Shown here piece by piece: positions 53,687 through 61,709 of a stretch of 64,000 bases of DNA. Location of the stretch: NCBI RefSeq assembly GCF_037908215.1, contig NZ_JBBLZC010000001.1, positions 1 to 64,000 of the forward strand, written 5' to 3'. The DNA comes from Benzoatithermus flavus. Its GTDB lineage: Bacteria > Pseudomonadota > Alphaproteobacteria > Geminicoccales > Geminicoccaceae. Each line of letters opens with the position of its first letter. The first letter of the stretch is position 1. Position numbers and translations under genes: made by a program. A model generated the notes under the pieces. The model searched no databases. It had not been told where the DNA came from and saw only the letters and a list, made by a program, of their open reading frames with translations.

Positions 53687-54700
53687 ATGGGCCGCACCGG
53701 TGTGATGATCTGCGGGCACGGCAGCCGCGATGCGGCGGCGTGCGAGGAGTTCCGGCGGGTCGTGGACAAGGTGGCGGCGGCCATGCCCGAATATCCTGTC
53801 GCCATGGGCTATCTCGAGTTCGCTCGGCCGATCATCCGAGAAGGACTCGACGCGCTGCGTGCGCAAGGGGTCGATTCCGTGCTGGCCGTGCCGGGCATGC
53901 TGTTCGCGGCCGGGCACGTCAAGAACGACGTGCCCTCGGTGCTCAACACCTATGCCGCCGAGCACGGAATCCGGATCGCGATGGGCCGCGATCTCGGGAT
54001 CGACGGCAAGCTGCTCCAGGCCTCGCGCGAACGGATCGGTGCCGCGCTCGAGCGCGCCGAGGCGGACGTACCTCTCGACGAGACCTGCCTCGTCGTGATC
54101 GGCCGCGGCACCTCCGACAGCGACGCCAACGGCAACGTCGCCAAGGTGGCGCGGATGCTGTGGGAGGGCATGGGCTTCGCGCACGCCGAGATCGGCTATT
54201 CGGGTGTGGCACATCCGCGCACCGAGGTCGCGGTCGAGCGGACCACACGGCTCGGCTTCAAGCGGATCGTGGTCTTCCCCTACTTCCTGTTCACCGGCGT
54301 CCTCGTGCGCCGGATCTACGATGCGGCCGACGCGGTGGCGGCACGGCATCCCGAGGTCGAGATCCTGAAGGCGCACTATCTCGACGACCACCCGCTCGTG
54401 GTCGAGACCTTCGTCGAGCGCATCCGCGGGATCGAGGCCGGCGACGTCAACATGAACTGCGGGCTCTGCAAGTACCGCACCCGGATCCTGGGCTTCGAGC
54501 GCGATCTGGGGGCGCCACAGGAGAGCCACCACCATCACGTCGAAGGCATCGGCACCGACGCGGATCACCATCATCACCACCATCATCATCACCACGGCGG
54601 GTACCACCATCATCACCACGGCCATCATCACCACCACGAGCACGGCCACGACGACCACCATCATGCCCCGGTGAGTCGTGGCAACGGGACCGGGGGCTGA
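53687..54700 (+). CDS. cbiX: Sirohydrochlorin cobaltochelatase CbiX with Fe-S motif and His-rich tail
   Basis: 337 aa. Two CbiX half-domains: MGRTGVMICGHGSRD (H11) and VVIGRGTSDSDANGNVAKVARML. In the second half the usual HGS is GRG, so the active-site histidine is in the first half. After residue 255 follows MNCGLCKYRT, the MxCxxC type Fe-S motif known from long CbiX proteins. The tail has 29 histidines in 46 residues (54527-54664). Inserts cobalt into sirohydrochlorin; the tail probably binds or stores Co2+/Ni2+. Early-cobalt-insertion enzyme at the head of the corrin operon, 14 bp before cobH. Confidence 0.93.
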   Translation: MGRTGVMICGHGSRDAAACEEFRRVVDKVAAAMPEYPVAMGYLEFARPIIREGLDALRAQGVDSVLAVPGMLFAAGHVKNDVPSVLNTYAAEHGIRIAMGRDLGIDGKLLQASRERIGAALERAEADVPLDETCLVVIGRGTSDSDANGNVAKVARMLWEGMGFAHAEIGYSGVAHPRTEVAVERTTRLGFKRIVVFPYFLFTGVLVRRIYDAADAVAARHPEVEILKAHYLDDHPLVVETFVERIRGIEAGDVNMNCGLCKYRTRILGFERDLGAPQESHHHHVEGIGTDADHHHHHHHHHHGGYHHHHHGHHHHHEHGHDDHHHAPVSRGNGTGG

Positions 54701-54714
54701 GCCGCCGCGCCACG

Positions 54715-55344
54715 ATGCTGGACTATCTGCGCGATCCGGCCGCGATCTATGCCCGCTCGTTCGAGCTGATCCGGGGCGAGGTGCCGCTCGACCGGTTTCC
54801 GCGCCCGCTTCACGGCATGGTGCTGCGCCTGGTCCATGCCTGCGGCATGCCCGAGATCGCGCTCGACCTCGCCTGGAGCGGCGATCCGGCAGGGGCCGGC
54901 CGCGCAGCACTCACGGCGGGCGCATCTCTGCTCGTCGATGCCGGCATGGTGGCGGCGGGGATCATGACGGGCCGGTTGCCGGCCGCCAATCCGGTGCGGA
55001 TGCTGCTGGACGATCCGGCCGCGCCGGCGCTCGCGGCAGAGCTCGGCACCACCCGCTCGGCAGCCGCGGTCGAGCTGTGGCGGCCCTATCTCGAGGGTGC
55101 GGTGGTCGCGATCGGCAACGCGCCCACCGCCCTGTTCCACCTTCTGGAGCGGCTCGAATCGTGGCCCGAGCGGCCGGCCGCGATCTTGGCCTTTCCGGTG
55201 GGCTTCGTGGGTGCCGCCGAGAGCAAGGAGGCGCTGATCGCGGCCGAAGGCCTGGACGTGCCGTGGATCACGCTCAAAGGCCGCCGCGGCGGCAGCGCTC
55301 TCGCCGCCGCCGCCGTCAACGCCCTTCTCGTCGGGCCGGCATGA
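54715..55344 (+). CDS. cobH: Precorrin-8X methylmutase
   Basis: 209 aa. CobH/CbiC features: YARSFELIRGE, RLVHACGMPEIA (catalytic His), DAGMVAAGI, TRSAAAVELW, AIGNAPTALFHLLE and PVGFVGAAESKEAL. Moves the C11 methyl to C12, giving hydrogenobyrinic or cobyrinic acid. ATGA overlap with cobL. Confidence 0.97.
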   Translation: MLDYLRDPAAIYARSFELIRGEVPLDRFPRPLHGMVLRLVHACGMPEIALDLAWSGDPAGAGRAALTAGASLLVDAGMVAAGIMTGRLPAANPVRMLLDDPAAPALAAELGTTRSAAAVELWRPYLEGAVVAIGNAPTALFHLLERLESWPERPAAILAFPVGFVGAAESKEALIAAEGLDVPWITLKGRRGGSALAAAAVNALLVGPA

Positions 55345-56570
55345 GCGGACAGCCCTGGCTCACCCTCGTCGGCATCGGCGCCGACGGGCCGGACGGGCTC
55401 GGACGCGAGGCGCGCGAGGCCCTGGTCGAGGCCGAGCTGCTCGCCGGTGGGGCGCGGCACCTCGCCATGCTGCCCGAGGACGGCCGGCCGCGGCTCGTCT
55501 GGGGCTCGCCGCTCGCCGCGAGCCTCGCCGAGCTTCTGACCCATCGCGGCCGGCAGGTGGTCGTGCTCGCGACCGGCGATCCGCTCTGGCACGGGATCGG
55601 GCGGCTTCTCCTGCGCCACGTGCCCTTCCCCGAGATCCGGGTCCTGCCGCACGTCTCGGCCTTCCAGCTCGCCTGCAGCCGACTCGGCTGGGCGCTCGAG
55701 GACACGCATCCCTTGAGCCTGCACGGCCGCCCGCTCGAGCAGCTGCGCCGCCATCTCCAGCCCGGCCGGCGTCTTCTGCTCCTCACCTCGGACGGCGCGG
55801 CGCCGGCCGCAATCGGCGCGCTCCTGGTCGAGGCGGGCTTCGGCGCCAGCCACGTCGTCGTGCTGGAGGAGCTTTCGGGTCCGCGCGAGCGCGTCGTGGC
55901 CACGACGGCGGCAGCCCTGCGCGGCGAGCGCTTCGCCGAGCTCAATGTCGTGGCCGTGACGCTCGATCCGGCGGCACCGGGCCTGCCCGAGATCCCGGGC
56001 CTGCCCGACGAGGCTTACGCCCATGACGGGCAGCTCACCAAGGCGGAGGTGCGGGCGGCGACGCTGGCAGCGCTGGCGCCCCTGGACGGACAGCTCTTGT
56101 GGGACGTGGGTGCAGGCGCCGGCAGCATCGGCATCGAGTGGCTGCGCTCCGGCCGGAACATGCGTGCGGTCGCGATCGAGCGCGATCCCGTGCGGGCGGA
56201 ACGGATCGGTCTGAACGCGAAGCGGCTGGGCGTGCCCGAGCTCGAGGTCCGGGTCGGCGAAGCACCCGATGCGCTCGAGAGCCTGCCCCCGCCTGATGCG
56301 ATCTTCGTCGGTGGCGGGGTCGCAGGCGCTGGGCTTTTGGCCTCGTGCTGGGGTAAGCTCCGCCCCGGCGGCCGGTTGGTGGCGAATACCGTGACGATCG
56401 CGGGCGAGGCGGCCCTGCTCGCCTTTCGGGCAGAGCACGGCGGCAGTCTCGTCCGCATCGCCCTCAGCCGGGCCGAGTCCATCGGCGGCCAGCTCGCCTG
56501 GCGGCCCGCTTTGCCCGTCATCCAGCTCTCGACGAGAAAGACATGCGTCGCGGCAAGCTCATCGGCTTAG
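55341..56570 (+). CDS. cobL: Precorrin-6Y C5,15-methyltransferase (decarboxylating)
   Basis: 409 aa, fused CbiE and CbiT activities. N-terminal tetrapyrrole methylase half (about 1-205) with VVLATGDPLWHGIGRLLL and VSAFQLACSRLGW. C-terminal class I methyltransferase half (about 225-409) with LLWDVGAGAGSIGIEWLRS and IFVGGGVAGAGLL. Methylates C5 and C15 and decarboxylates the acetate at C12. Its 3' end overlaps cobI by 28 bp. Confidence 0.96.
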   Translation: MSGQPWLTLVGIGADGPDGLGREAREALVEAELLAGGARHLAMLPEDGRPRLVWGSPLAASLAELLTHRGRQVVVLATGDPLWHGIGRLLLRHVPFPEIRVLPHVSAFQLACSRLGWALEDTHPLSLHGRPLEQLRRHLQPGRRLLLLTSDGAAPAAIGALLVEAGFGASHVVVLEELSGPRERVVATTAAALRGERFAELNVVAVTLDPAAPGLPEIPGLPDEAYAHDGQLTKAEVRAATLAALAPLDGQLLWDVGAGAGSIGIEWLRSGRNMRAVAIERDPVRAERIGLNAKRLGVPELEVRVGEAPDALESLPPPDAIFVGGGVAGAGLLASCWGKLRPGGRLVANTVTIAGEAALLAFRAEHGGSLVRIALSRAESIGGQLAWRPALPVIQLSTRKTCVAASSSA

Positions 56571-57247
56571 GCGTCGGCCCGGGCGACCCCGAGCTCCTCA
56601 CGGTCAAGGCCGTGCGAACACTCGAGCGGGCGCAGGCCATCGCCTTCATCGCCGCCGCGGGCCGCACGAGCCGTGCCCGCGAGATCGCGAGCACGTACGT
56701 GCGGCCGGGTACCCGCGAGCTGATCGTCGTCATGCCGATGACCCAGGACCCGGAGACCACGGCCCGGGCCTACAACCAGCTCGTCACCGGGGTGATCGGC
56801 GAGCTCGGCCAGGGCAACGACGTCGTCTTCCTGTGCGAGGGCGATCCCCTTCTCTACGGTTCCTTCGCGCATCTCATGGCGCGGCTCGGCAACCGGTTCG
56901 CGTGCGAGGTCATTCCGGGGATCACCTCGATCACGGCCGCCGCCGCCGCGGCCCAGCTCCCGCTCGGCCTCTACGACGAGCCGATCGCGCTGATTCCGGC
57001 GACGGTCCACCCGACGAAGCTCAGGAACATCCTGCAGCAGTGCGACCGGGTCGTGGTGATGAAGGTCGGGCGCCACCTCGAGAAGGTGAAGGAGGCGCTC
57101 GCCGCCGCCGGCATGACCGAGAACGCGGTCCTGGTCGAGAATGCGACGCTCCAGGACCAGCGCGTGCGCCCGCTCTCGGTCGTGGTCGAGCAGCAGGTCC
57201 CCTATTTCTCCCTGATCATCGCCGGACGGAAGCGCCCCAAGGCATGA
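56543..57247 (+). CDS. cobI: Precorrin-2 C20-methyltransferase
   Basis: 234 aa. Class III methylase signatures: GKLIGLGVGPGDPELLTVKAVRTL, VVFLCEGDPLLYGSFAHLM and EVIPGITSITAAAAAAQLPL. First methylation after uroporphyrinogen SUMT in the corrin branch. No ATG further downstream fits better, so the 28-bp overlap with cobL stands. Confidence 0.96.
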   Translation: MRRGKLIGLGVGPGDPELLTVKAVRTLERAQAIAFIAAAGRTSRAREIASTYVRPGTRELIVVMPMTQDPETTARAYNQLVTGVIGELGQGNDVVFLCEGDPLLYGSFAHLMARLGNRFACEVIPGITSITAAAAAAQLPLGLYDEPIALIPATVHPTKLRNILQQCDRVVVMKVGRHLEKVKEALAAAGMTENAVLVENATLQDQRVRPLSVVVEQQVPYFSLIIAGRKRPKA

Positions 57248-59043
57248 CCTCCAAGATCGCGATCGTGAGCCTGGGCGCGCGCAGTGCGGCACTCGCCGCC
57301 CGGCTGAAGGCGCTCCTGCCCGACAGCACCGTCCATGCCCCGGCCTGTGCTGCCTGCGAGGCGGACGTGCACTTCGCGAAGGCCACGGAGCATATCGGCC
57401 GGCTGTTCGTCGAAGGGCGGGCCATCGTCGGCTTGTGCGCAAGCGGCATCCTGATCCGGGCGGTCGCCTCCCGTCTCGGCGACAAGCGGGCCGAGCCCGC
57501 GCTCATCGCGGTGGCCGAGGACGGCTCGGCCGTGGTGCCGCTCTTGGGCGGGCATCGGGGTGCGAACGACCTCGCCCGGCGGATCGCAGCGGCGCTCGGC
57601 GTTCCCGCCGCCGTCACGACGGCGGGCGACAACCGCTTCGATCTCGCGCTCGATGCGCCCCCCTCCGGCTGGACGCTCGCCAATCCCGAGCACGCCAAGG
57701 AGGTCATGGCCCGCCTGCTCGAAGGCGAGCCGGTCCGGCTCACGGTCGAGGCCGGTGACGCCGCGTGGCTCAAGCAGAGCACTCTTCCCTTCGCGGCCGA
57801 GGCCGGCATCGAGATCCTGGTGACCCATCGCGCCGTCGCCGGCACGCCCGAACGGCTGGTCTACCACCCGCCGGTGCTGGCACTCGGCGTGGGCGCCGAG
57901 CAGGGCGCGCCGGCGGAAGCTCTAGAGGCGCTCGTGCGAGCCGTGCTGGAGGAGCAAGAGCTCGCTCCCGCCGCCGTCGCCTGCGTGGTCTCGCTCGACC
58001 TCAAGGCGGCCGAGCCCGCCGTTCACGCCCTGGCCCGGCGGCTCGGCGTGCCGGCCCGCTTCTTCCCGGCCGGGCGGCTTCTCGAGGAGACGGAGCGGCT
58101 GAGCGGGTGCTCAGAGATCGTGTTCCGGGAGACCGGCTGCTGGGGGGTGGCGGAAGGCGCCGCCCTGGCCGCCGCCGGGAAGGACGGCCGGCTGCTCGTG
58201 CCCAAGCGCAAAGGCGAGCGCGTCACGGCCGCCGTGGCCCTCGCCGCGCGGGCGCTGGATCCTGCCGCCATCGGCCGGCCACGGGGACGGCTCGCCGTCG
58301 TCGGCCTCGGGCCCGGCGGGCGGCACTGGCGCACCGAGGAAGCCGAGCGGCTGATTGCCGAGGCCGAGGAACTCGTCGGCTACGGGCTCTATCTCGACCT
58401 GATCGGGCCGGCGGCGGCAGGCAAACCCCGGCACGTGTTTCCCTTGGGTGCGGAGGTCGAGCGCTGCCGCTTCGCGCTTGCCCGTGCGGCCGAGGGACGG
58501 AACGTGGCGCTGGTCTGCTCGGGCGATCCCGGCATCTACGCGCTCGCCACCCTCGTCTTCGAGCTCGTCGCGAGCGGGACCGATCCGGCCTGGGCGCGGG
58601 TCGACATCGTGGTGAGCCCCGGCGTCTCGGCGCTCCAGGCCGCGGCCGCGCGCGCCGGCGCGCCGCTCGGGCACGATTTCTGCGCGATCTCGCTCTCGGA
58701 CCTGCTCACTCCCTTCGAGGCGATCCTGCGGCGGGTCGAGGCCGCGGCCGAGGGCGACTTCGTGATCGCCTTCTACAACCCCGTCTCGGCCCGCCGCCGC
58801 GAGGCGCTGGCAAGGGCACGCGACATCCTGCTCCGGCACCGGCCGCCCGCAACCCCTGTGATCCTCGCCCGCAATCTCGGTCGGCCCGAGGAGAGCCTGC
58901 GGCTGATCCGGCTGGACGAACTGGCACCCGAGCTCTGCGACATGCTCACCCTCGTTCTCGTCGGCAGCAGCACGAGCCGGCGCGTGCCACGCCTCTTCGG
59001 TGCCGACTGGGTCTACACGCCGCGCGGCTACGAGGTTTCATGA
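57244..59043 (+). CDS. cobJ: CbiG-CobJ fusion: CbiG homologue and precorrin-3B C17-methyltransferase
   Basis: 599 aa. Residues about 1-340 are CbiG: IVSLGARSAALAARLKALLP, FVEGRAIVGLCASGILIRAVAS, VVPLLGGHRGANDLARRIA, then the CobE-like C-lobe VVSLDLKAAEPAVHALARRLG and GVAEGAALAAAG. Residues about 345-599 are CobJ/CbiH: LAVVGLGPGGRHWRTEEAERLI, VALVCSGDPGIYALATLVFE, VVSPGVSALQAAAARAGAPLGHDFCAISLSDLL and FYNPVSARR. CbiG opens the ring A delta-lactone in the cobalt-early route; CobJ contracts the ring. ATGA overlaps on both sides. Confidence 0.94.
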   Translation: MTSKIAIVSLGARSAALAARLKALLPDSTVHAPACAACEADVHFAKATEHIGRLFVEGRAIVGLCASGILIRAVASRLGDKRAEPALIAVAEDGSAVVPLLGGHRGANDLARRIAAALGVPAAVTTAGDNRFDLALDAPPSGWTLANPEHAKEVMARLLEGEPVRLTVEAGDAAWLKQSTLPFAAEAGIEILVTHRAVAGTPERLVYHPPVLALGVGAEQGAPAEALEALVRAVLEEQELAPAAVACVVSLDLKAAEPAVHALARRLGVPARFFPAGRLLEETERLSGCSEIVFRETGCWGVAEGAALAAAGKDGRLLVPKRKGERVTAAVALAARALDPAAIGRPRGRLAVVGLGPGGRHWRTEEAERLIAEAEELVGYGLYLDLIGPAAAGKPRHVFPLGAEVERCRFALARAAEGRNVALVCSGDPGIYALATLVFELVASGTDPAWARVDIVVSPGVSALQAAAARAGAPLGHDFCAISLSDLLTPFEAILRRVEAAAEGDFVIAFYNPVSARRREALARARDILLRHRPPATPVILARNLGRPEESLRLIRLDELAPELCDMLTLVLVGSSTSRRVPRLFGADWVYTPRGYEVS

Positions 59044-59852
59044 CCGTCCATTTCATCGGCGCCGGCCCTGGTGCCCCCGATCTCATCACGCTGCGCGGGC
59101 TGAACCTGATCCGAAGCTGCCCGGTCTGCCTCTATGCGGGCTCGCTGGTGCCGGCCGAGGTGGTGGCGGAAGCCCCGAGGGGTGCTCGCGTCCTCGACAC
59201 GGCTGCCATGCATCTCGACGAGATCGTGGCGGAGATGGCGGCAGCCCATGCCGCCGGCAAGGACGTGGCGCGGGTCCATTCCGGCGATCCCTCGCTCTAT
59301 GGCGCCATCGCCGAGCAGATCAGGCGCCTCGATGCGCTTCGTATCGGCTGGACGATCACGCCGGGTGTGCCCGCCTTTGCGGCCGCCGCGGCGGCGCTGG
59401 GCAGCGAGCTGACGCTGCCCGACGTGGCGCAGTCGGTCGTGCTGACGCGAACGGCAGTGCGCGCCTCGGCCATGCCCGAGGGCGAGAGCCTGAAGGCGTT
59501 CGCGGCGACGGGTGCGACACTCTGCATCCATCTCTCGATCAACAACCTCGCCGTGGTCGTGCGCGAGCTGATGCCCATCCTGGGCCCGGACATGCCGGTC
59601 GCCGTGGTCTACCGCGCCACCTGGCCCGACCAGCGCATCATCCGCGGCACGCTCGCCACCATCCGCGAGCAGGTGAAAGGCTCGGGCATCACCCGGACGG
59701 CGCTCATCATGGTGGGGCGGGTCCTGGGCGAGGCCGCGTTCACCGACAGCCGGCTCTATGCCGCCGATCACACACACGTCCTGCGGCCGAGGACGGCCGC
59801 GAGCCAGGCGAGCGCTTCCGGCACCGAGCCCGCGGCCCCCTCGGGCGGCTGA
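59040..59852 (+). CDS. cobM: Precorrin-4 C11-methyltransferase
   Basis: 270 aa. VHFIGAGPGAPDLITLRGLNLI, CLYAGSLVP, VARVHSGDPSLYGAIAEQI, ITPGVPAFAAAAAALGSELTLP and TLCIHLSINNL are CobM/CbiF signatures. Domain homology ends near YAADHTHVLRP; the last 22 residues are a low-complexity tail read from DNA that also encodes the C-terminus of cobK on the other strand. Confidence 0.96.
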   Translation: MTVHFIGAGPGAPDLITLRGLNLIRSCPVCLYAGSLVPAEVVAEAPRGARVLDTAAMHLDEIVAEMAAAHAAGKDVARVHSGDPSLYGAIAEQIRRLDALRIGWTITPGVPAFAAAAAALGSELTLPDVAQSVVLTRTAVRASAMPEGESLKAFAATGATLCIHLSINNLAVVVRELMPILGPDMPVAVVYRATWPDQRIIRGTLATIREQVKGSGITRTALIMVGRVLGEAAFTDSRLYAADHTHVLRPRTAASQASASGTEPAAPSGG

Positions 59853-60520
59853 GGCCGGGTCAGCATCGCCACGGGCAGCCGGAGCTCCCGGGCGGCGGCG
59901 ATCTTGGCGTAAGTGACCTCGCCGCCGCTCGCCTGGACGAAGAGCGCTTGGATCTCGTGCCGCCGGAAGAGCGCCACCTCGGCCTCGACCGGAAACGGCG
60001 GCCTGGCCGAGATCCAGACCACGTTCTCCGGCACGTGCTCGGGGCGGGCGATCCCCCGCACGACGAACGTGAAGGCCGTGGCGGCGCCCAGCTCGGGCAG
60101 CGCGCGACGGCCGAGGGTCGCGAACACGCGGCGTGCCTGCGGCCGCAGCCATTCCAGACCCTGCGCCAGCGTGTCCACCGCGTGCCAGCGGTCGTCGGGC
60201 TCGGGGTTCCAGCTCGCCCGCTGCAGGCGGAACCGCGGCACCCCGGCCGCGGCACAGGCCTTCACCGCGTTCTCGGTGATCCGGGCGGCGAAGGGATGGG
60301 TGGCATCGAACACGGCGGCGACACCCGTGGCACGGAGATAGGCGGCGAGCCCCTGAGGGCCGCCGAAGCCACCGCTGCGCATGATCACGCCCTGGACCGG
60401 CTCGGCCTCGGTGAGGCCCGCGAGCGAGAGGATGGGGGAGGCCCAGCCGCTGGCCGCCACGGCGCGCGCGAGCACCGCCGCCTCGCCGGTGCCGCCCAGG
60501 ATGAGGACGCGCGGGCTCAC
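59768..60520 (-). CDS. cobK: Precorrin-6A reductase
   Basis: 250 aa with GTG start at 60520, overlapping the cbiD stop by 4 bp (GTGA). CobK/CbiJ signatures: VLILGGTGEAAVLARAV, GGFGGPQGLAAYLRATGVAAVFDATHPFAARITENAVKAC, VFATLGRRALPEL and ALFVQASGGEVTYAKIAAARELRLPVAMLTRP. NAD(P)H-dependent reduction of the corrin macrocycle. Converges with cobM and overlaps its 3' end by 85 bp. Confidence 0.95.
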   Translation of the reverse strand: MSPRVLILGGTGEAAVLARAVAASGWASPILSLAGLTEAEPVQGVIMRSGGFGGPQGLAAYLRATGVAAVFDATHPFAARITENAVKACAAAGVPRFRLQRASWNPEPDDRWHAVDTLAQGLEWLRPQARRVFATLGRRALPELGAATAFTFVVRGIARPEHVPENVVWISARPPFPVEAEVALFRRHEIQALFVQASGGEVTYAKIAAARELRLPVAMLTRPQPPEGAAGSVPEALAWLAAVLGRRTCV

Positions 60521-61608
60521 CACGCTGGCGCCCGCCCGACGATCCGACCCTGCCGGTCGACGACGATGACCTCGATCGCCACCTCGGGTCCGGCCACGTC
60601 CGAGCTCACGGCGCGTGCCGCCTCGGCGACGAGATCGGCGAGCGGGAACCGGGCCTCGTCCGCGAGCGTCAGAATCTGGTTCCCGGTGTTGGCCTCCTCG
60701 ATGGCGGCCGCGAGCGGCTCGGGCGCACCCCTGGCGGCGGCGAAGGCGGCGAGGGCCGCATGGTCGAGGCGCGAGCGGGCGGAGTGGAGATCGAGATGAC
60801 CTTGCGCCAGCTTGGCGATCTTGGCGAAGCCGCCCGCCAGCGAGAGCCGCGGCAGCGGATGGCGGCGGAGATATTTCAAGGTGCCGCCGGCGAAGTCGCC
60901 CATGTCGAGGAGGGCGAGGTCGCCGAGGCCGTAGAGCGCCTGCACGGCGCGCTCGGAGGTCGAGCCGGTGGCGGCCGCGACGTGCTCGAGCCCGGCGGCG
61001 CGCGCCACGTCGATCCCGCGGTGGATCGAGTGGATCCAGGCCGCGCAGCTGAACGGCACGACGATACCGGTGGTGCCGAGGATCGAGAGCCCGCCCAGAA
61101 TCCCCAAACGCGGGTTCAGGGTCTTCGCGGCGAGATCCTCGCCGCCGGGGATGGCGATGGTGATGGCAACGTCGGCGGGCTCGCCGGCCGCGGCCGCGGC
61201 CTCGGCTACGGTGTCCCGCATCATCCGGCGCGGCACCGGGTTGATCGCGGGCTCGCCCGGTGGGATGGTGAGGCCGGGGCGCGTCACGGTGCCGACACCC
61301 GGGCCGGCATGGAACGTGACGCCCGCCCCCCTCGGGTTGCGGCGCACCGTGGCGCGGACGAGGCAGCCGTGGGTGACGTCGGGATCGTCGCCGGCATCCT
61401 TGATCACGGCAGCGCTCGCAGCGTCGGGCTCCCGATGTTTCTCCGCGAGCGCGAAGGACGCCGTACCACCGCGCGGCAGGCGGATCGTGACGGGATCGGG
61501 GAAGCCCAGGCCGAAGAGGGCGCTGCAGGCGGCACGCGTCGCGGCCGTGGCGCAAGCACCGGTGGTCCAGCCGCGCCGCAGCGGGCGAGCTTCAGGCTCT
61601 CGCGTCAT
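60517..61608 (-). CDS. cbiD: Cobalt-precorrin-5B (C1)-methyltransferase CbiD
   Basis: 363 aa. CbiD hallmarks: LRRGWTTGACATAATRAACSAL at the N-terminus, VIKDAGDDPDVTHG, GVGTVTRPGLTIPPGEPAINPVPR, ILGGLSILGTTGIVVPFS and GSTSERAVQALYGL. Performs the C1 methylation that CobF carries out in the late-cobalt pathway. First gene of the short minus-strand operon cbiD-cobK; its 101-bp divergent gap with cobB must hold two promoters. Confidence 0.95.
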   Translation of the reverse strand: MTREPEARPLRRGWTTGACATAATRAACSALFGLGFPDPVTIRLPRGGTASFALAEKHREPDAASAAVIKDAGDDPDVTHGCLVRATVRRNPRGAGVTFHAGPGVGTVTRPGLTIPPGEPAINPVPRRMMRDTVAEAAAAAGEPADVAITIAIPGGEDLAAKTLNPRLGILGGLSILGTTGIVVPFSCAAWIHSIHRGIDVARAAGLEHVAAATGSTSERAVQALYGLGDLALLDMGDFAGGTLKYLRRHPLPRLSLAGGFAKIAKLAQGHLDLHSARSRLDHAALAAFAAARGAPEPLAAAIEEANTGNQILTLADEARFPLADLVAEAARAVSSDVAGPEVAIEVIVVDRQGRIVGRAPAW

Positions 61609-61709
61609 TCGGGATTGCCCGCGCGTCCGCCGCCGCTTAGAGCGGGAGAAAGTTCAACGAGGTCGGTCATGGGCGGAGCATACCAGGAAGCCAGGGCTCG
61701 GGCAGCCAC

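Noticed and set aside
54527..54664. Triplet-rich CAC/CAT stretch as a CRISPR array or vector-derived His tag
   Set aside because: It is in frame with the CbiX homologue after its Fe-S motif, without equal-length repeat and spacer units, and lies inside native flanking genes.
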